Assembly (NCBI GenBank): GCA_002366565.1
Contig: DFBJ01000009.1
Span: 791,673 to 855,672, forward strand
DNA: 64,000 bases
From: Bacteriovoracaceae bacterium UBA3083
Lineage (GTDB): Bacteria; Bdellovibrionota; Bacteriovoracia; Bacteriovoracales; Bacteriovoracaceae
Direction of reading: 5' to 3'
The position numbers were made by a program, and so were the translations under genes. This document shows, piece by piece, positions 1 to 9,900 of the stretch; positions within the stretch are counted from its first letter, which is position 1, and every line of letters begins with the position of its first letter. The notes beneath the pieces are model-generated. The model saw nothing but the letters and a program-made list of their open reading frames with translations, ran no database searches and was not told the origin of the DNA.

Positions 1-159
1 TTTTCTAGCCCTTTCGAGTGTTCTAGTCAATGATTACTTGATGCAGTGAAATAACTATATATCAATTAAATTAGACAAAATTCTCCTCTAATTGTTTGTA
101 ATTATGAAAATAAGGCATAATCCCTTGCAAATAGAAGTAGAACAATCTAGTTAGAGAGA

Positions 160-1143
160 GTGAAAAATAAAATTATACTCCTATTGTCTATTCTTCTTAT
201 CCTATCGGGGTCATTTGGACTGTATTGGGTAAAACGCTCAATACAAAAAAATAACCAGACAGCTGTTAAGACATTTGACCCTCTTCTTAAAAGTGAGAGT
301 GAACTATATAAAGACGTTCGAAGAGAAACTAACGAGAGGGTTTCTTCACTAGTAAGAGAGTCAAAGAAGAAGATACCTGCGATCAGAGACTGGATAATGT
401 CTAACTTTGATAAAGAAAATGCTGTCTTAAAAGAAGCAATGCTCTTAGCGCTAGGAAATTATAAGGATAAGGAAGCATTGAATTTTCTTATTTCTAAAAT
501 AGAGCAAAGAGAAAGTGAAGAGCTCTCATTTGCAGCATTAAAGGGGATAAGTGCACATGAAGATGTATTACGTGTCCTATTACTTCAAAAGATTAATCTA
601 TCTAAAAGATCTGATTTATTTCTCATTCATTACCATTTTTCTCTATTCAAAACGAAGAGTTACTTCACTGACAAAAAGAAAGATCTTCATTGGTTAGTAG
701 AGAAAGGTAAGTCACTTAACGATTCTAAAGAATTAGAAGCTATTGTTATGGGCCTATCTCAACACGTTCCTAATTTTGAAAAGTTTCATGAGTTATTAAA
801 GAATGTTCTTTATAAGTCAAAAAATGAGATCATCGTAAATAGAGCAGTTATTCACCTTTCTGTTTATGACTCAGGTTGGTTAAAGGTCCAAACTAAAAAT
901 ATAATAAGCTCAGATAATGAAGTGCTAATGAGAGAGTTTCTTGCTCGATCCGGAGCATTTTGTCCTTTAGATATTTGGAAGGTATTTAAAGTTTATGCGA
1001 AGAAATTTGATTCTGAGCGTGCAATTAGAATGGCCATGAGAGTAAATATGAATAAAGGCGAAGAATTAGCTAAAGACATAAGCTTTGATGAGCTCAAGCT
1101 TTCAGAAATTATGAAAGTTAAAACTACAACTCTTTGCTTTTAG
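160..1143 (+). CDS. membrane-anchored protein with HEAT-like helical repeats
   Basis: The 327-residue protein begins with a GTG codon preceded by a purine-rich GAGAGAG ribosome site. Residues 3-23 form one hydrophobic segment followed by basic residues, so it is probably an inner-membrane anchor or uncleaved signal with the rest in the periplasm. Residues about 70-140 are amphipathic helices rich in Leu and Ala with motifs such as EAMLLALGNY, which resemble HEAT-type repeats that usually mediate protein contacts. No catalytic motif is visible. Its stop overlaps that of the convergent PilZ gene by four bases. The exact function is unknown; the repeat assignment is an inference from composition. 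Confidence 0.7.
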   Translation: MKNKIILLLSILLILSGSFGLYWVKRSIQKNNQTAVKTFDPLLKSESELYKDVRRETNERVSSLVRESKKKIPAIRDWIMSNFDKENAVLKEAMLLALGNYKDKEALNFLISKIEQRESEELSFAALKGISAHEDVLRVLLLQKINLSKRSDLFLIHYHFSLFKTKSYFTDKKKDLHWLVEKGKSLNDSKELEAIVMGLSQHVPNFEKFHELLKNVLYKSKNEIIVNRAVIHLSVYDSGWLKVQTKNIISSDNEVLMREFLARSGAFCPLDIWKVFKVYAKKFDSERAIRMAMRVNMNKGEELAKDISFDELKLSEIMKVKTTTLCF

Positions 1144-1895
1144 GATTTAAGCTTCTTTTCTTTCATCTTTTTTCTTATTTCTTCTGCTCTTGCTTCACCA
1201 TTAATAGACTTAAAGAGTTCTTCCTCTGTTTCTTTTGGAACATCAACAAAGGCAATACCGACTTTATACACACCTGTTGGCTTATCTTCGGTATCTTTTA
1301 CTGGCCATGTCTTTGCAACTTTTGCTTGAGGGATCTCAAACTTATCAACGTTCAATCTTAGTAGGCAGTTTGTGAATATCTCATCTTCTGGATATTTTAC
1401 AAGATCTACTTCTTCTATTGAAAAAGATGTACCTCCTGCAGAGATATCGTGAGCATCATATACAGTATCATTGATTTTAAATTGAATCTTTACAAAAACA
1501 TTCGCTGATAGTCTGTAATTTGATCTTTGCTGGGACTTATAAACATCTTTAGTTATGTGAATGTAGTAGTTTTTATCTTCAGAGTTATACTTTAGTATTC
1601 CATAGGTAAAGTATTGAAATCTATTATAATTCACTTTTAAGAAGACTTCTTTATTTGTGAGTTTAGACTTTGAGAGCTTGGCTAGAAAACCTCCAGTAGA
1701 GTTAAGGATAAGCTTTCTCTTATCATCAATAGTTTCTAGCTGAAATTCTTCAACTTCACTTTCACTCTTACCTTGTTCCCAAATGTAGCAATTTAACTTA
1801 TCTGATGAAGCAGTATTGAACGCCTCAAAAACTTCATCTAAGTCTACAAGTGAAAAATAGTGTTTTTTATTAGCGTCTTTAATTGTCATGTCCAA
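1140..1895 (-). CDS. PilZ domain protein (likely c-di-GMP receptor)
   Basis: A 251-residue cytoplasmic protein. The C-terminal half carries the two signature elements of PilZ domains: an arginine motif RSNYR at residues 124-128 and a DxSxxG motif at 150-155 (D150, S152, G155). The N-terminal 115 residues form a beta-rich region comparable to the YcgR-N domain, so the layout is YcgR-like. In characterised family members these motifs bind cyclic di-GMP and change motility, secretion or surface behaviour. The C-terminus ends in a lysine-rich helix. No enzymatic domain is attached, so it is most likely an effector acting on a partner. Its target cannot be read from the neighbourhood. Confidence 0.85.
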   Translation of the reverse strand: MDMTIKDANKKHYFSLVDLDEVFEAFNTASSDKLNCYIWEQGKSESEVEEFQLETIDDKRKLILNSTGGFLAKLSKSKLTNKEVFLKVNYNRFQYFTYGILKYNSEDKNYYIHITKDVYKSQQRSNYRLSANVFVKIQFKINDTVYDAHDISAGGTSFSIEEVDLVKYPEDEIFTNCLLRLNVDKFEIPQAKVAKTWPVKDTEDKPTGVYKVGIAFVDVPKETEEELFKSINGEARAEEIRKKMKEKKLKS

Positions 1896-1922
1896 TTACT
1901 TGTTTGTCTGGTTGCATCCTTT

Positions 1923-1950
1923 ATTCTAATCAAATTTCATTTTTTTACAA
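1923..1950 (-). promoter_or_regulatory. probable housekeeping promoter of the PilZ gene
   Basis: On the minus strand TTGTAA (1945-1950) and TAGAAT (1923-1928) are separated by 16 bases, a reasonable sigma-70 match about 30 bases upstream of the PilZ start codon. Confidence 0.45.
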
Positions 1951-2021
1951 AGCACAGAGCAATTAAGGAATAATTTTCAACTAGTTAGTGACGATTTGGC
2001 CGACTTTTGTCCATAACGACC

Positions 2022-2049
2022 ATGACAAATGCCAAAAATTCGGTATATT
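2022..2049 (+). promoter_or_regulatory. probable housekeeping promoter of pepN
   Basis: ATGACA (2022-2027) and TATATT (2044-2049) are spaced by 16 bases and lie about 40 bases upstream of the pepN start, which is itself preceded by an AAAAGGA ribosome site. Confidence 0.45.
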
Positions 2050-2089
2050 GTGGGCAATAAGTACAATAAAATAAAAAAGGACTATATAG

Positions 2090-4747
2090 ATGAAAGATGC
2101 CACTCCGCAAACAATCTATCTAAAGGACTATACACCTTCAGATTATTTAATTTCTACAATCCATTTAACATTTGATTTAGACGATACAAATACTCAAGTT
2201 ATTTCAAAAATGGAAGTTAAGGCCAACTACGATATCTCTACTGGAAAGAGAAATATGTTTCTTAATGGAGAAGAGTTAACTTTAAACAAAATAATTGTAG
2301 ATGGTGAAGAGCTAGGTTCAGATAAGTATGAGCTTGTTGAAGAAGGGTTAGTATTAAAAGAAGTTAAAGAAAGTTTTACTTTAGAGATACATAATACAAT
2401 TAACCCTGAAGCAAATAAGGCACTAGATGGTTTATATAAGTCAGGGTCTATTTTCTGTACTCAAAATGAGCCAGAAGGATTCAGAAGAATAACTTACTTT
2501 ATTGATCGTCCAGATATTATGGCCGTCTATACTACGAAAATAATTGCTGATAAGAAGAAGTTTCCAATCTTATTATCTAACGGTAACCCAACAAACTCAG
2601 GTGATCTAGATAATGGTAAGCACTTTGTAGAATGGCTAGACCCTTTTGTTAAGCCATCTTACCTTTACGCACTTGTTGCGGGAGACCTTGGCTTAGTTAA
2701 AGATGAGTTTACAACAATGTCTGGAAGAAAGATTGCTCTAGAGATCTATGTTGATAAAGGAAATGAATCTAAGTGTGGTCATGCTATGGAGAGTTTAAAG
2801 AACTCTATGAAATGGGATGAAGAAACTTATGGAAGAGAGTATGACTTAGATATCTATATGATTGTTGCTGTTGATGCTTTCAACATGGGAGCAATGGAAA
2901 ATAAAGGGTTAAATATCTTTAACTCTGCTTACGTTTTAGCAGATCCAAAAACAGCTACTGACGCTAACTTCTTCGGTATTGAAGGGGTTATTGGACATGA
3001 GTACTTCCACAATTGGACAGGTAATAGAATCACTTGTAGAGACTGGTTCCAGTTAACACTTAAAGAAGGTTTAACTGTATTTAGAGATCAAGAATTTTCT
3101 TCTGATATGAACTCTAGAGTCGTAAATAGAATTTCAAATGTTCAGTCTTTAAAAGCAAGACAGTTTGTTGAAGATGCAGGACCAACTGCCCATCCAATTA
3201 AACCAAGTAGCTACATTGAAATTAACAACTTCTATACAATGACAATTTATGAGAAAGGTGCTGAGATCATTAGAATGATTCACACTCTACTAGGTCCAGA
3301 AGGTTATAGAAAAGGTACAGATAAGTACTTTGAGCTATTTGATGGGCAAGCTGTAACAACTGAAGACTTCATTCATGCAATGAGTGTAGCTAATGATAAT
3401 TATGACTTCTCTCAATTTACTAATTGGTACCACCAAGCTGGAACACCAGAGATAGATATCAAAACTTCATATAATGAAGAAAAAGCTGAGTACAGTATTA
3501 CTCTAACTCAGAGTTGTAGACCAACTCCTGGGCAAAAAGAAAAGAAACCATACCATATGCCTTTTGCTATTGGACTTGTAGATAAGAATGGTAATGACTT
3601 TACTTTAAAGCTTAAAGAAGTCTTCACTGCTCAGCCACAAATTGAAGATAATATCCTTCACTTAACTCAAGAGAGTGAGACATTTACATTCACTGGAATT
3701 GATCATGAGCCTGTACCTTCTTTCAATAGAGGCTTTAGTGCTCCTGTAAATTTAAAGTCTGATAGATCTTTAAGTGATTATGTTTACTTAATGGCACACG
3801 ATAATGATGAATTTAATAGATATGAATCAGCACAGGCCTTAGCTAAAAGTCTTATGATTAATCTAATCAAAGATTCTTCAAATGGTGTAGAACTTAAGTT
3901 AGATGCTCCTTACATTGAAGCCTATGGAAAATTAATCAAAGATGAAAGTATAGATAACTCTTTCAAAGCTTTAGCTCTTGGTATTCCTTCTGAGGGAGTA
4001 TTGCACCAATCTCAAGAAATTGTAGACTTTGAAAATACTCATAAAGTTAGAAAGTTTGTTATTAAAACTTTAGCTCAAACTTATGAAAAAGAGTTTGCTG
4101 AAATTTACAAATCTCTTGCAGTTGAAAAAGAGTATTCTTTAAGCCCAGAAGCAATGGGAGAAAGAGAACTTAAAAATATGGTTCTAAACTTCCTACTTAC
4201 TACTGAAAACTCTGAATACGAAACATGGTGCTTTGATCAATTCAATAATGCATCTAATATGACAGATGAGTACGCATCACTTGTTATGTTGATTCACAAT
4301 GATTCAAAATTTAGTGATGAAGTAATTTCAAAGTTCTTCAATAAGTGGAAACATGAAACACTTGTTATGCAAAAGTGGCTTACTGCTCAATCAAGTGCAG
4401 CAGGTGAGAAGACATTAAGTAGAGTAAAAGAGCTACTTAGTAATGAAGTTTACGATAAATCAGTGCCAAACTTAGTAAGATCTTTAGTTGGAACATTTAC
4501 TGGAAACTCAATAGAGTTTCATGCCAAGTCAGGAGAAGGGTATAAGTTTATCACAGATCAAATCATTGATATTGATAAGCTAAATCCTCAAATGGCATCT
4601 AGATTAGCTGGAAGTTTTAAAGATTATAAAAGACTACCTTCTGACCTAAAAGCTCTTGTGAAGGAGTCTTTAGAAAGAATTCTTGCTGAGAAAAGCATTT
4701 CTAGAAATGTGTATGAGATTGTTTCAAAAACACATGCCGATAGCTAA
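2090..4747 (+). CDS. pepN: aminopeptidase N (M1 family zinc metallopeptidase)
   Basis: An 885-residue protein, close to the 870 residues of E. coli PepN. It has the exopeptidase GAMEN motif at 267-271, the zinc motif HEYFH at 303-307 (ligands H303 and H307, catalytic E304) and the third zinc ligand E326 in the NWTGNR...KEG segment. The N-terminal beta domain, thermolysin-like domain and long alpha-helical C-terminal region follow the order of gamma-proteobacterial PepN. There is no signal peptide, so it should act in the cytoplasm, trimming N-terminal residues from peptides during protein turnover. In a predator it would help use prey-derived peptides, but that is inference. The next gene starts 25 bases downstream and may be co-transcribed. 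Confidence 0.97.
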   Translation: MKDATPQTIYLKDYTPSDYLISTIHLTFDLDDTNTQVISKMEVKANYDISTGKRNMFLNGEELTLNKIIVDGEELGSDKYELVEEGLVLKEVKESFTLEIHNTINPEANKALDGLYKSGSIFCTQNEPEGFRRITYFIDRPDIMAVYTTKIIADKKKFPILLSNGNPTNSGDLDNGKHFVEWLDPFVKPSYLYALVAGDLGLVKDEFTTMSGRKIALEIYVDKGNESKCGHAMESLKNSMKWDEETYGREYDLDIYMIVAVDAFNMGAMENKGLNIFNSAYVLADPKTATDANFFGIEGVIGHEYFHNWTGNRITCRDWFQLTLKEGLTVFRDQEFSSDMNSRVVNRISNVQSLKARQFVEDAGPTAHPIKPSSYIEINNFYTMTIYEKGAEIIRMIHTLLGPEGYRKGTDKYFELFDGQAVTTEDFIHAMSVANDNYDFSQFTNWYHQAGTPEIDIKTSYNEEKAEYSITLTQSCRPTPGQKEKKPYHMPFAIGLVDKNGNDFTLKLKEVFTAQPQIEDNILHLTQESETFTFTGIDHEPVPSFNRGFSAPVNLKSDRSLSDYVYLMAHDNDEFNRYESAQALAKSLMINLIKDSSNGVELKLDAPYIEAYGKLIKDESIDNSFKALALGIPSEGVLHQSQEIVDFENTHKVRKFVIKTLAQTYEKEFAEIYKSLAVEKEYSLSPEAMGERELKNMVLNFLLTTENSEYETWCFDQFNNASNMTDEYASLVMLIHNDSKFSDEVISKFFNKWKHETLVMQKWLTAQSSAAGEKTLSRVKELLSNEVYDKSVPNLVRSLVGTFTGNSIEFHAKSGEGYKFITDQIIDIDKLNPQMASRLAGSFKDYKRLPSDLKALVKESLERILAEKSISRNVYEIVSKTHADS

Positions 4748-4771
4748 TTAATCTAAATAGAGGAAAGTAGA

Positions 4772-5473
4772 ATGAAAAATATGTTAATCATTCTTTTATT
4801 TTTATTTTCCTCTATTCATATACTGGGGAAAGAAAAGGTCACTCTAGTTACCTTTCCTATTCCTCGGTATGTCGAATCTTCTGAGAAGGGGGAGTTTGTA
4901 CACCTTGCCAAGGAACTAGCTAAAAAATTAGGCTATGAACTTGAGCTAAATGTATTTCCACCTAAGCGATCTTTAAATGTATTTTTGGATGGTAAGGTCG
5001 ACGGATACTTTCCAGCTTTAGACCGACTAAAAGTAACGAACTTTTATAAGACGTCTAATTTTTATATTAAAAAGAATTTTATTTTCCAATTGAAAAATTC
5101 TGATTATAGAAAACTTAAAAGGCCAAAGGTTTGCTTAACGAGGGGTTATTCCTATGGTCGAGATGTTCAAGAGAGTAAGAAGTGGAAAGTCTATTATGCT
5201 AAGTCAGATATACAATGTCTAAATCTACTGAGAGTAGGTAGAGTTCAGCTCTTTATAGGGGAGGAAACGACAACTTTGGCAGCTTTAAATTCAGTAAAAC
5301 TTCTTGATAAGGTCCACTATGATAAGAATAGTCCAATTACTATAGAGAACGTTTACTTCGCTTTTTCCGAAACCGAGAAAGGCAGAGTTTTGAGCCAAAA
5401 GTTCGATAAGCTCCTAAAGAAGATGAATAGAACTGGTGAGTTAAAGTCAATCTTAAGAGGTAAAGAAAGGTAA
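4772..5473 (+). CDS. periplasmic solute-binding-like protein (SBP_bac_3-like), first of tandem pair
   Basis: A 233-residue protein with a clear signal peptide (cleavage probably after ILG near residue 19). The mature part has the size and pattern of small type-2 periplasmic solute-binding proteins: an N-terminal lobe with FPPKRS and a DGYFPAL segment, then a lobe with a conserved cysteine pair (PKVC and IQC) and LFIGEE. It is homologous along its length to the next gene. No permease or ATPase gene is adjacent, so it may feed a distant transporter or act as a sensor. The ribosome site AGAGGAAAG lies just upstream, 25 bases after pepN. Confidence 0.75.
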   Translation: MKNMLIILLFLFSSIHILGKEKVTLVTFPIPRYVESSEKGEFVHLAKELAKKLGYELELNVFPPKRSLNVFLDGKVDGYFPALDRLKVTNFYKTSNFYIKKNFIFQLKNSDYRKLKRPKVCLTRGYSYGRDVQESKKWKVYYAKSDIQCLNLLRVGRVQLFIGEETTTLAALNSVKLLDKVHYDKNSPITIENVYFAFSETEKGRVLSQKFDKLLKKMNRTGELKSILRGKER

Positions 5474-5613
5474 AGTTTCTCATTTTACTTCTTTTTGATT
5501 TAAAATACTTAGCTTCTTAATATTAATTTTGAACCCTGAAATTAGATACTTAGCTAATAATTGTGAAGGAACTTTGAGTTACATAACTTGATATTTGGCC
5601 TTAGTATTGGCTT

Positions 5614-6327
5614 ATGAAAAATTTAATAATCGCTATGTTTTTTATAAGTTCATTTTCTTGGGGAGCATCCCCAAAGAGAATTCGAATTGGAACTTTCCTA
5701 ATCCCAAAATATATTAAATCTAATTCAGATGGAGCATTTGTTGAGCTTGTCACTGCTCTCGCAAAAAAGAGTAATGTGGAGATTGAGATTGTTTTATTTC
5801 CTCCAAAGAGAGCATATAAAGAGCTTGATGAAGGAAATATTGATGGTCTATTTCCTGCTATGGAATCTCGTGATCTTTCTCGCTATGAAGCAATAACTGA
5901 ATTCTATATCAAAGAAATGTATGTTTTTGAAAGAGAAGGTCATGATTATAGGAAAATAAAACAAGCTAAGGTATGTACAACTGAAGGGTATACCTATCCT
6001 GAGGAGTACATCAAGAGTATGAACTGGGTACGTATAAAGACAGATTCAGATGAGACTTGCTTAAAGCTTTTAGATAAACAAAGAGTTGATATATTCATTG
6101 GTGAAATTGTCACAGCGAATAACTCTATTAAGAAGTTAGATCTTGAGGACCGGATTAAGTTCAATAGATATAGACCTATTTCAGCTGATAGAACGACTCT
6201 TGTATTTAGAAAAACTGACGAAGGAAAAAAATTAAGTGATAAGTTTGATAAAGCTCTAAAAGAGATTATGATAGATAGAACTTACGATAAAATACTTTCT
6301 ACTGGAGCTACTAAACTTGAGCACTGA
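5614..6327 (+). CDS. periplasmic solute-binding-like protein, second of tandem pair
   Basis: A 237-residue paralogue of the preceding protein. It shares the signal peptide layout (cleavage probably near SWGA), the FPPKRA motif, the DGLFPAM segment, the cysteine pair (AKVC and ETC) and DIFIGE. The order of conserved blocks is collinear, consistent with tandem gene duplication and divergence. The family, probably SBP_bac_3, binds amino acids or other small polar solutes in the periplasm; the ligand cannot be predicted. A 140-base spacer separates it from its sister, and the bases before the ATG show no strong Shine-Dalgarno match. Its 3' end overlaps the next gene by 11 bases. Confidence 0.75.
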   Translation: MKNLIIAMFFISSFSWGASPKRIRIGTFLIPKYIKSNSDGAFVELVTALAKKSNVEIEIVLFPPKRAYKELDEGNIDGLFPAMESRDLSRYEAITEFYIKEMYVFEREGHDYRKIKQAKVCTTEGYTYPEEYIKSMNWVRIKTDSDETCLKLLDKQRVDIFIGEIVTANNSIKKLDLEDRIKFNRYRPISADRTTLVFRKTDEGKKLSDKFDKALKEIMIDRTYDKILSTGATKLEH

Positions 6328-6835
6328 AAAAGACTTTGAGACCTTAAAAAAAGAACAAGAACAAAAAGCTAGAGAAGATTTACGAGAGAATGGATTAGAT
6401 CACCTTATATCTTTCACTTTAGATAATTTTGCTTATAGATACTTAGAAACAAGCTCTACTAAAAATATTGTCACTCAATTCAATGGAAAAAACCTTTATA
6501 CTGTTACTAGTTTTGAAGAGGACCCTATGAGTGCTCTAAAAATTAGCGATTCCAATGCGAAAAAAGGTGTCATAGGTCTTGCTAAGAAGTTTTCAAGTAC
6601 AAAAGGGGTTGGTCTTAGGGTTCGCTATCAGATTTCTTGTGATATCTCTGACGTATCTTCAAATGGCTCTGGGAGCATTGTTCTTGCCGCTTCAATTAAC
6701 TGGAATATGGATAATGACTTTATTTCAGATAAAGAGATGGAGTCAGTAAAGTCTATTTCATTTGAATTTAGTGATCCATTAGTACTTAGAAACAAATTAG
6801 CAGCTCTTTTAGAGGATATTTGCCTGATTTTCTAA
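6317..6835 (+). CDS. hypothetical cytoplasmic protein, translationally coupled
   Basis: A 172-residue protein of unknown function that starts with TTG at 6317, inside the last codons of the upstream gene in another frame. A GGAG sequence at 6304-6307 lies at a suitable distance, supporting translational coupling. There is no signal peptide. The N-terminal 25 residues are highly charged and probably helical; the rest is a mix of beta strands, serine-rich turns and a final amphipathic helix. A later internal ATG would remove half the protein, so TTG is preferred, though with some doubt. No family was recognised. Confidence 0.6.
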   Translation: MSTEKDFETLKKEQEQKAREDLRENGLDHLISFTLDNFAYRYLETSSTKNIVTQFNGKNLYTVTSFEEDPMSALKISDSNAKKGVIGLAKKFSSTKGVGLRVRYQISCDISDVSSNGSGSIVLAASINWNMDNDFISDKEMESVKSISFEFSDPLVLRNKLAALLEDICLIF

Positions 6836-6859
6836 ATTTACTTAATATTTATTATTAAC

Positions 6860-6897
6860 AAGCCTGTATTTTAAATAGTTTAGAGGCTTAGTTTTAC
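6860..6897 (+). terminator. weak candidate terminator
   Basis: AAGCCT (6860-6865) can pair with AGGCTT (6884-6889) across an 18-base loop and is followed by AGTTTTA. The stem is short, so this is tentative. Confidence 0.3.
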
Positions 6898-6917
6898 TTG
6901 AGTAAAATTGTTTGTTG

Positions 6918-6940
6918 TCCGATAAGTATTTGTGCTTATC
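6918..6940 (+). promoter_or_regulatory. CCGATAAG inverted repeat at the start of a secreted-protein gene; possible sigma-28 -10 box
   Basis: TCCGATAA at 6918-6925 matches the sigma-28 -10 consensus in seven of eight positions, but no good -35 lies 11 bases upstream. GATAAG (6921-6926) is repeated in inverted form as CTTATC (6935-6940), flanking the GTG start at 6932. If transcription starts from this box the mRNA would be nearly leaderless. Confidence 0.35.
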
Positions 6941-9900
6941 AGATACATATCTATATTTTCTCTTTCACTCTTCTATTTCTTCAATAGTTATGGTGGAAAT
7001 GCTCGCCAAGAAAGGGCCAAGAGGGCCATGGATAAGAGGCGCTATCAAGTTGAATCTTTTGATCAATATGACTTCAATCTCTGCCAAAAACATTCAAGTG
7101 ATAAAGAAAATTATTATATATTCAAGTGTGTTGAAGATACTGTCTACACTAGCCCTATATCTAATCTAGAAAATAGCCAGTACCGAATAAGTAAGAAAGT
7201 CTACAGTGACCACTTTCTAAAAGATTTAAAAGATTACACTTTAAAGTCTCTGCAAAAAAATGAAGAGTCTATTCTAAGTTTAGTTGAATGTATTGATTCG
7301 GACACAGATGATTGTGTAACGAAGAAAGAAGAACTTAAAGAATATGTTAAAAGCAAGCTTCCAAGCTATAGAAAAACCTTAGCACTCTCTAATATTGAAA
7401 TCTTAAAAGCTAGAGGACTCAAATTTTACGAAGTTCCTCATGAAATAGAGCATAGTAGCCTAAGTTATGAGATCCCTAATTTATCTAAAGAAGAACACAA
7501 GAAAGCTAAGGATATTAAGAAAGAGATCGTCTATGGACTTGAGCAAGATACTCTTTCTCAAATAGATCATAAGTGCATCACTTACGATTATGAATATAAA
7601 GAAAATATATGCCCTCTCTATATTAAGAATAAAATTGGAAACCAAGTCTCTAAAGGGATAAATAGAGTCAAAGAGCAGTACGAGAAAGAGTACAATAAGC
7701 GAAATGACGCTGATAGCTTGATCGGAAGGTTAAACCTTAGAGGCGACGAGAGTGATAGTGCTATATTATCAGAATTAAAAAAACAGCTTTCACTATCAGT
7801 AGAAGCAAATAGAGAAGCCTATAGAAAAATATCTAAATTAGATTCAGACAGTGAATTAATTGATTTAGTGAAAAACAAAGTTGCTGTCCAAGGCTATTTA
7901 AAAACACAAGGTGTATCTAAAGCATCTTGTGATTTTGCGCAATCCCTATATCAAGATGTAAAGTCGGATCAGTTAATGTCTTCTTTATATTTAGGGGGAG
8001 CAGCCATTGTAGGTGGAGGAATATGCTTAGGAACTTTTGGGGTTGGCTGTGCTATTGGAGTAGGGCTTGTTGCTGAAGCTACCGACTTATATATGCAACA
8101 GAGTAACTTGGAGAGTTCAAGATTATCATATTCTGCAGGAATAGGAACGGTTGGGGATATTGAAAGTGCTGAGAGTGATCGTAATCTTGCTTTAGCATTT
8201 GTCGCTGTAGGTAGTGTTGGTCAACTTGCAAATCCGGTCTTAAAAATTGCAAAGAAAAGTTATTCTTCAGTAAGAAAGACTCTTGATAAAATTCCTAGTA
8301 AAAATCAACCTAGTTTAGATCTTAGTGAAATAAGAAACTATAGGCCTGTGATTGCTAGAGAATATTCGAGTATAAGCCAGTTAAAGAATAAATATAGTCT
8401 TTATAATTTAACAACTCCTAGGCTTAATAAACGCTGGATTGATACAGCAACAAATTCTGACTCATCTTTGTTTTTAGATGTTGAAAATGGAGCTCTCAAA
8501 AGATTGAATGACTCTATTGGAGATAAGGAGCTTGTAACTTCTTTAACTAATCTTCATAAAGATATTCTATATGATCGCATTAATAAACTAACTAAAAAAT
8601 ATGATGGAATAGAATTTGAAGTTTATTCAGACTTTAAGTCTTTAAGGTTTGCATTCACTCCTAAGGATATTCCAGAAGATATAAAGAATAAGTTAATCAA
8701 GGATTTAAATCTTACCTATAAAAATGCAAATCAAGAATTTGCGACGAAGATAAAAAACCTTGAAGGAATAGGAAAAGAAGACCCTTCTGCTTGGTTTGAG
8801 GGAGGACTTGGAATAACTGCAGATGCTGCTGGACAAGCAGCTAAAAGAGCAAGAGCTATACGTAACTCTGAAGTAAAGTTAACTTCTTTTAATGAAATTA
8901 AAAACTTAGTTGAAAATGATGTGAAATACATTAAAACATACTCTTCAACTCTTAGAGAGAGTCCTCTTTATAATGCTAAACTTGTTGACAAAATTTCAAA
9001 TAGTGGAGCTCGAACACTAAAACTTGAAGTTTTTGAAGCGGTTAGAAAATCTATGGGAAATTATTCTTCATCTGATTTAAAAGAACTTATTCCTGCTAAT
9101 GCAAGTAAGTCTGATTTTGAGAAAGCTGCAAGTGAATTAAATGGAAAAAATATTCAGATAACACTTAAGAATAAATTTGGGGTATCCCTATCTAGTGAGG
9201 AAAGTAGAGGGCTTGTTGAATATGTTCGACAGCTAGATGGATTAACTCCTGGTCTTAGGCAAGAGGCTAGAGTTGTTGCTACATTAGATAATGCTAATCT
9301 CGGAGGGTTCTCTGGTGATATTACTGCAATGGGGGCAAGAAATATTCGACAAGTTGCCATTGATATAGCTCAGACAAAGTCTTCGAGACCTGATGAAATT
9401 CTAGCTGTAACAAGAACGGGAGAAAGAAGTGTTACTAGAAAATTTGAAAGTATTAAAAGTAATTTTACAACGACTGTAAAAAATGTTTTTGAAGAAAGAA
9501 AAATAAAATATTACTCAAAATGTTCTGGTGACGACTGTGTTGTAGTTCCAAAAGTAAAGTTAAAGAAAGGTGATGAGATTGCAATTGTAAATGCCTTCAG
9601 GAATCAAGATAATCCATCCCAATATAGACTTAGCTTTATACCACCAGGTATTGATAAGAGTAAACGAACTCTACTGGCTACTCATGGTGAGTTAATAGAA
9701 AAGGAGCTTCGTAAACAAATCTCTGGACTTGCAAAGGACAAAATTCCATATGCTAAAGTATCTAAATTAACGATGGGGACTCGTATGCCTTCTTCTGTTA
9801 ATAGAGGAGATGTGGAGTTGTACCTAGGTGTTTCTAAAAATGTAAAACTTTCTGCTAACGAGAAAGATTTACTGGAGAAAGCTTACAAGAGAGCTGTTGA

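Noticed and set aside
4772..6327. Tandem genes as an assembly duplication
   Set aside because: The two copies are clearly diverged in sequence and have different spacers, so they are a real old duplication.
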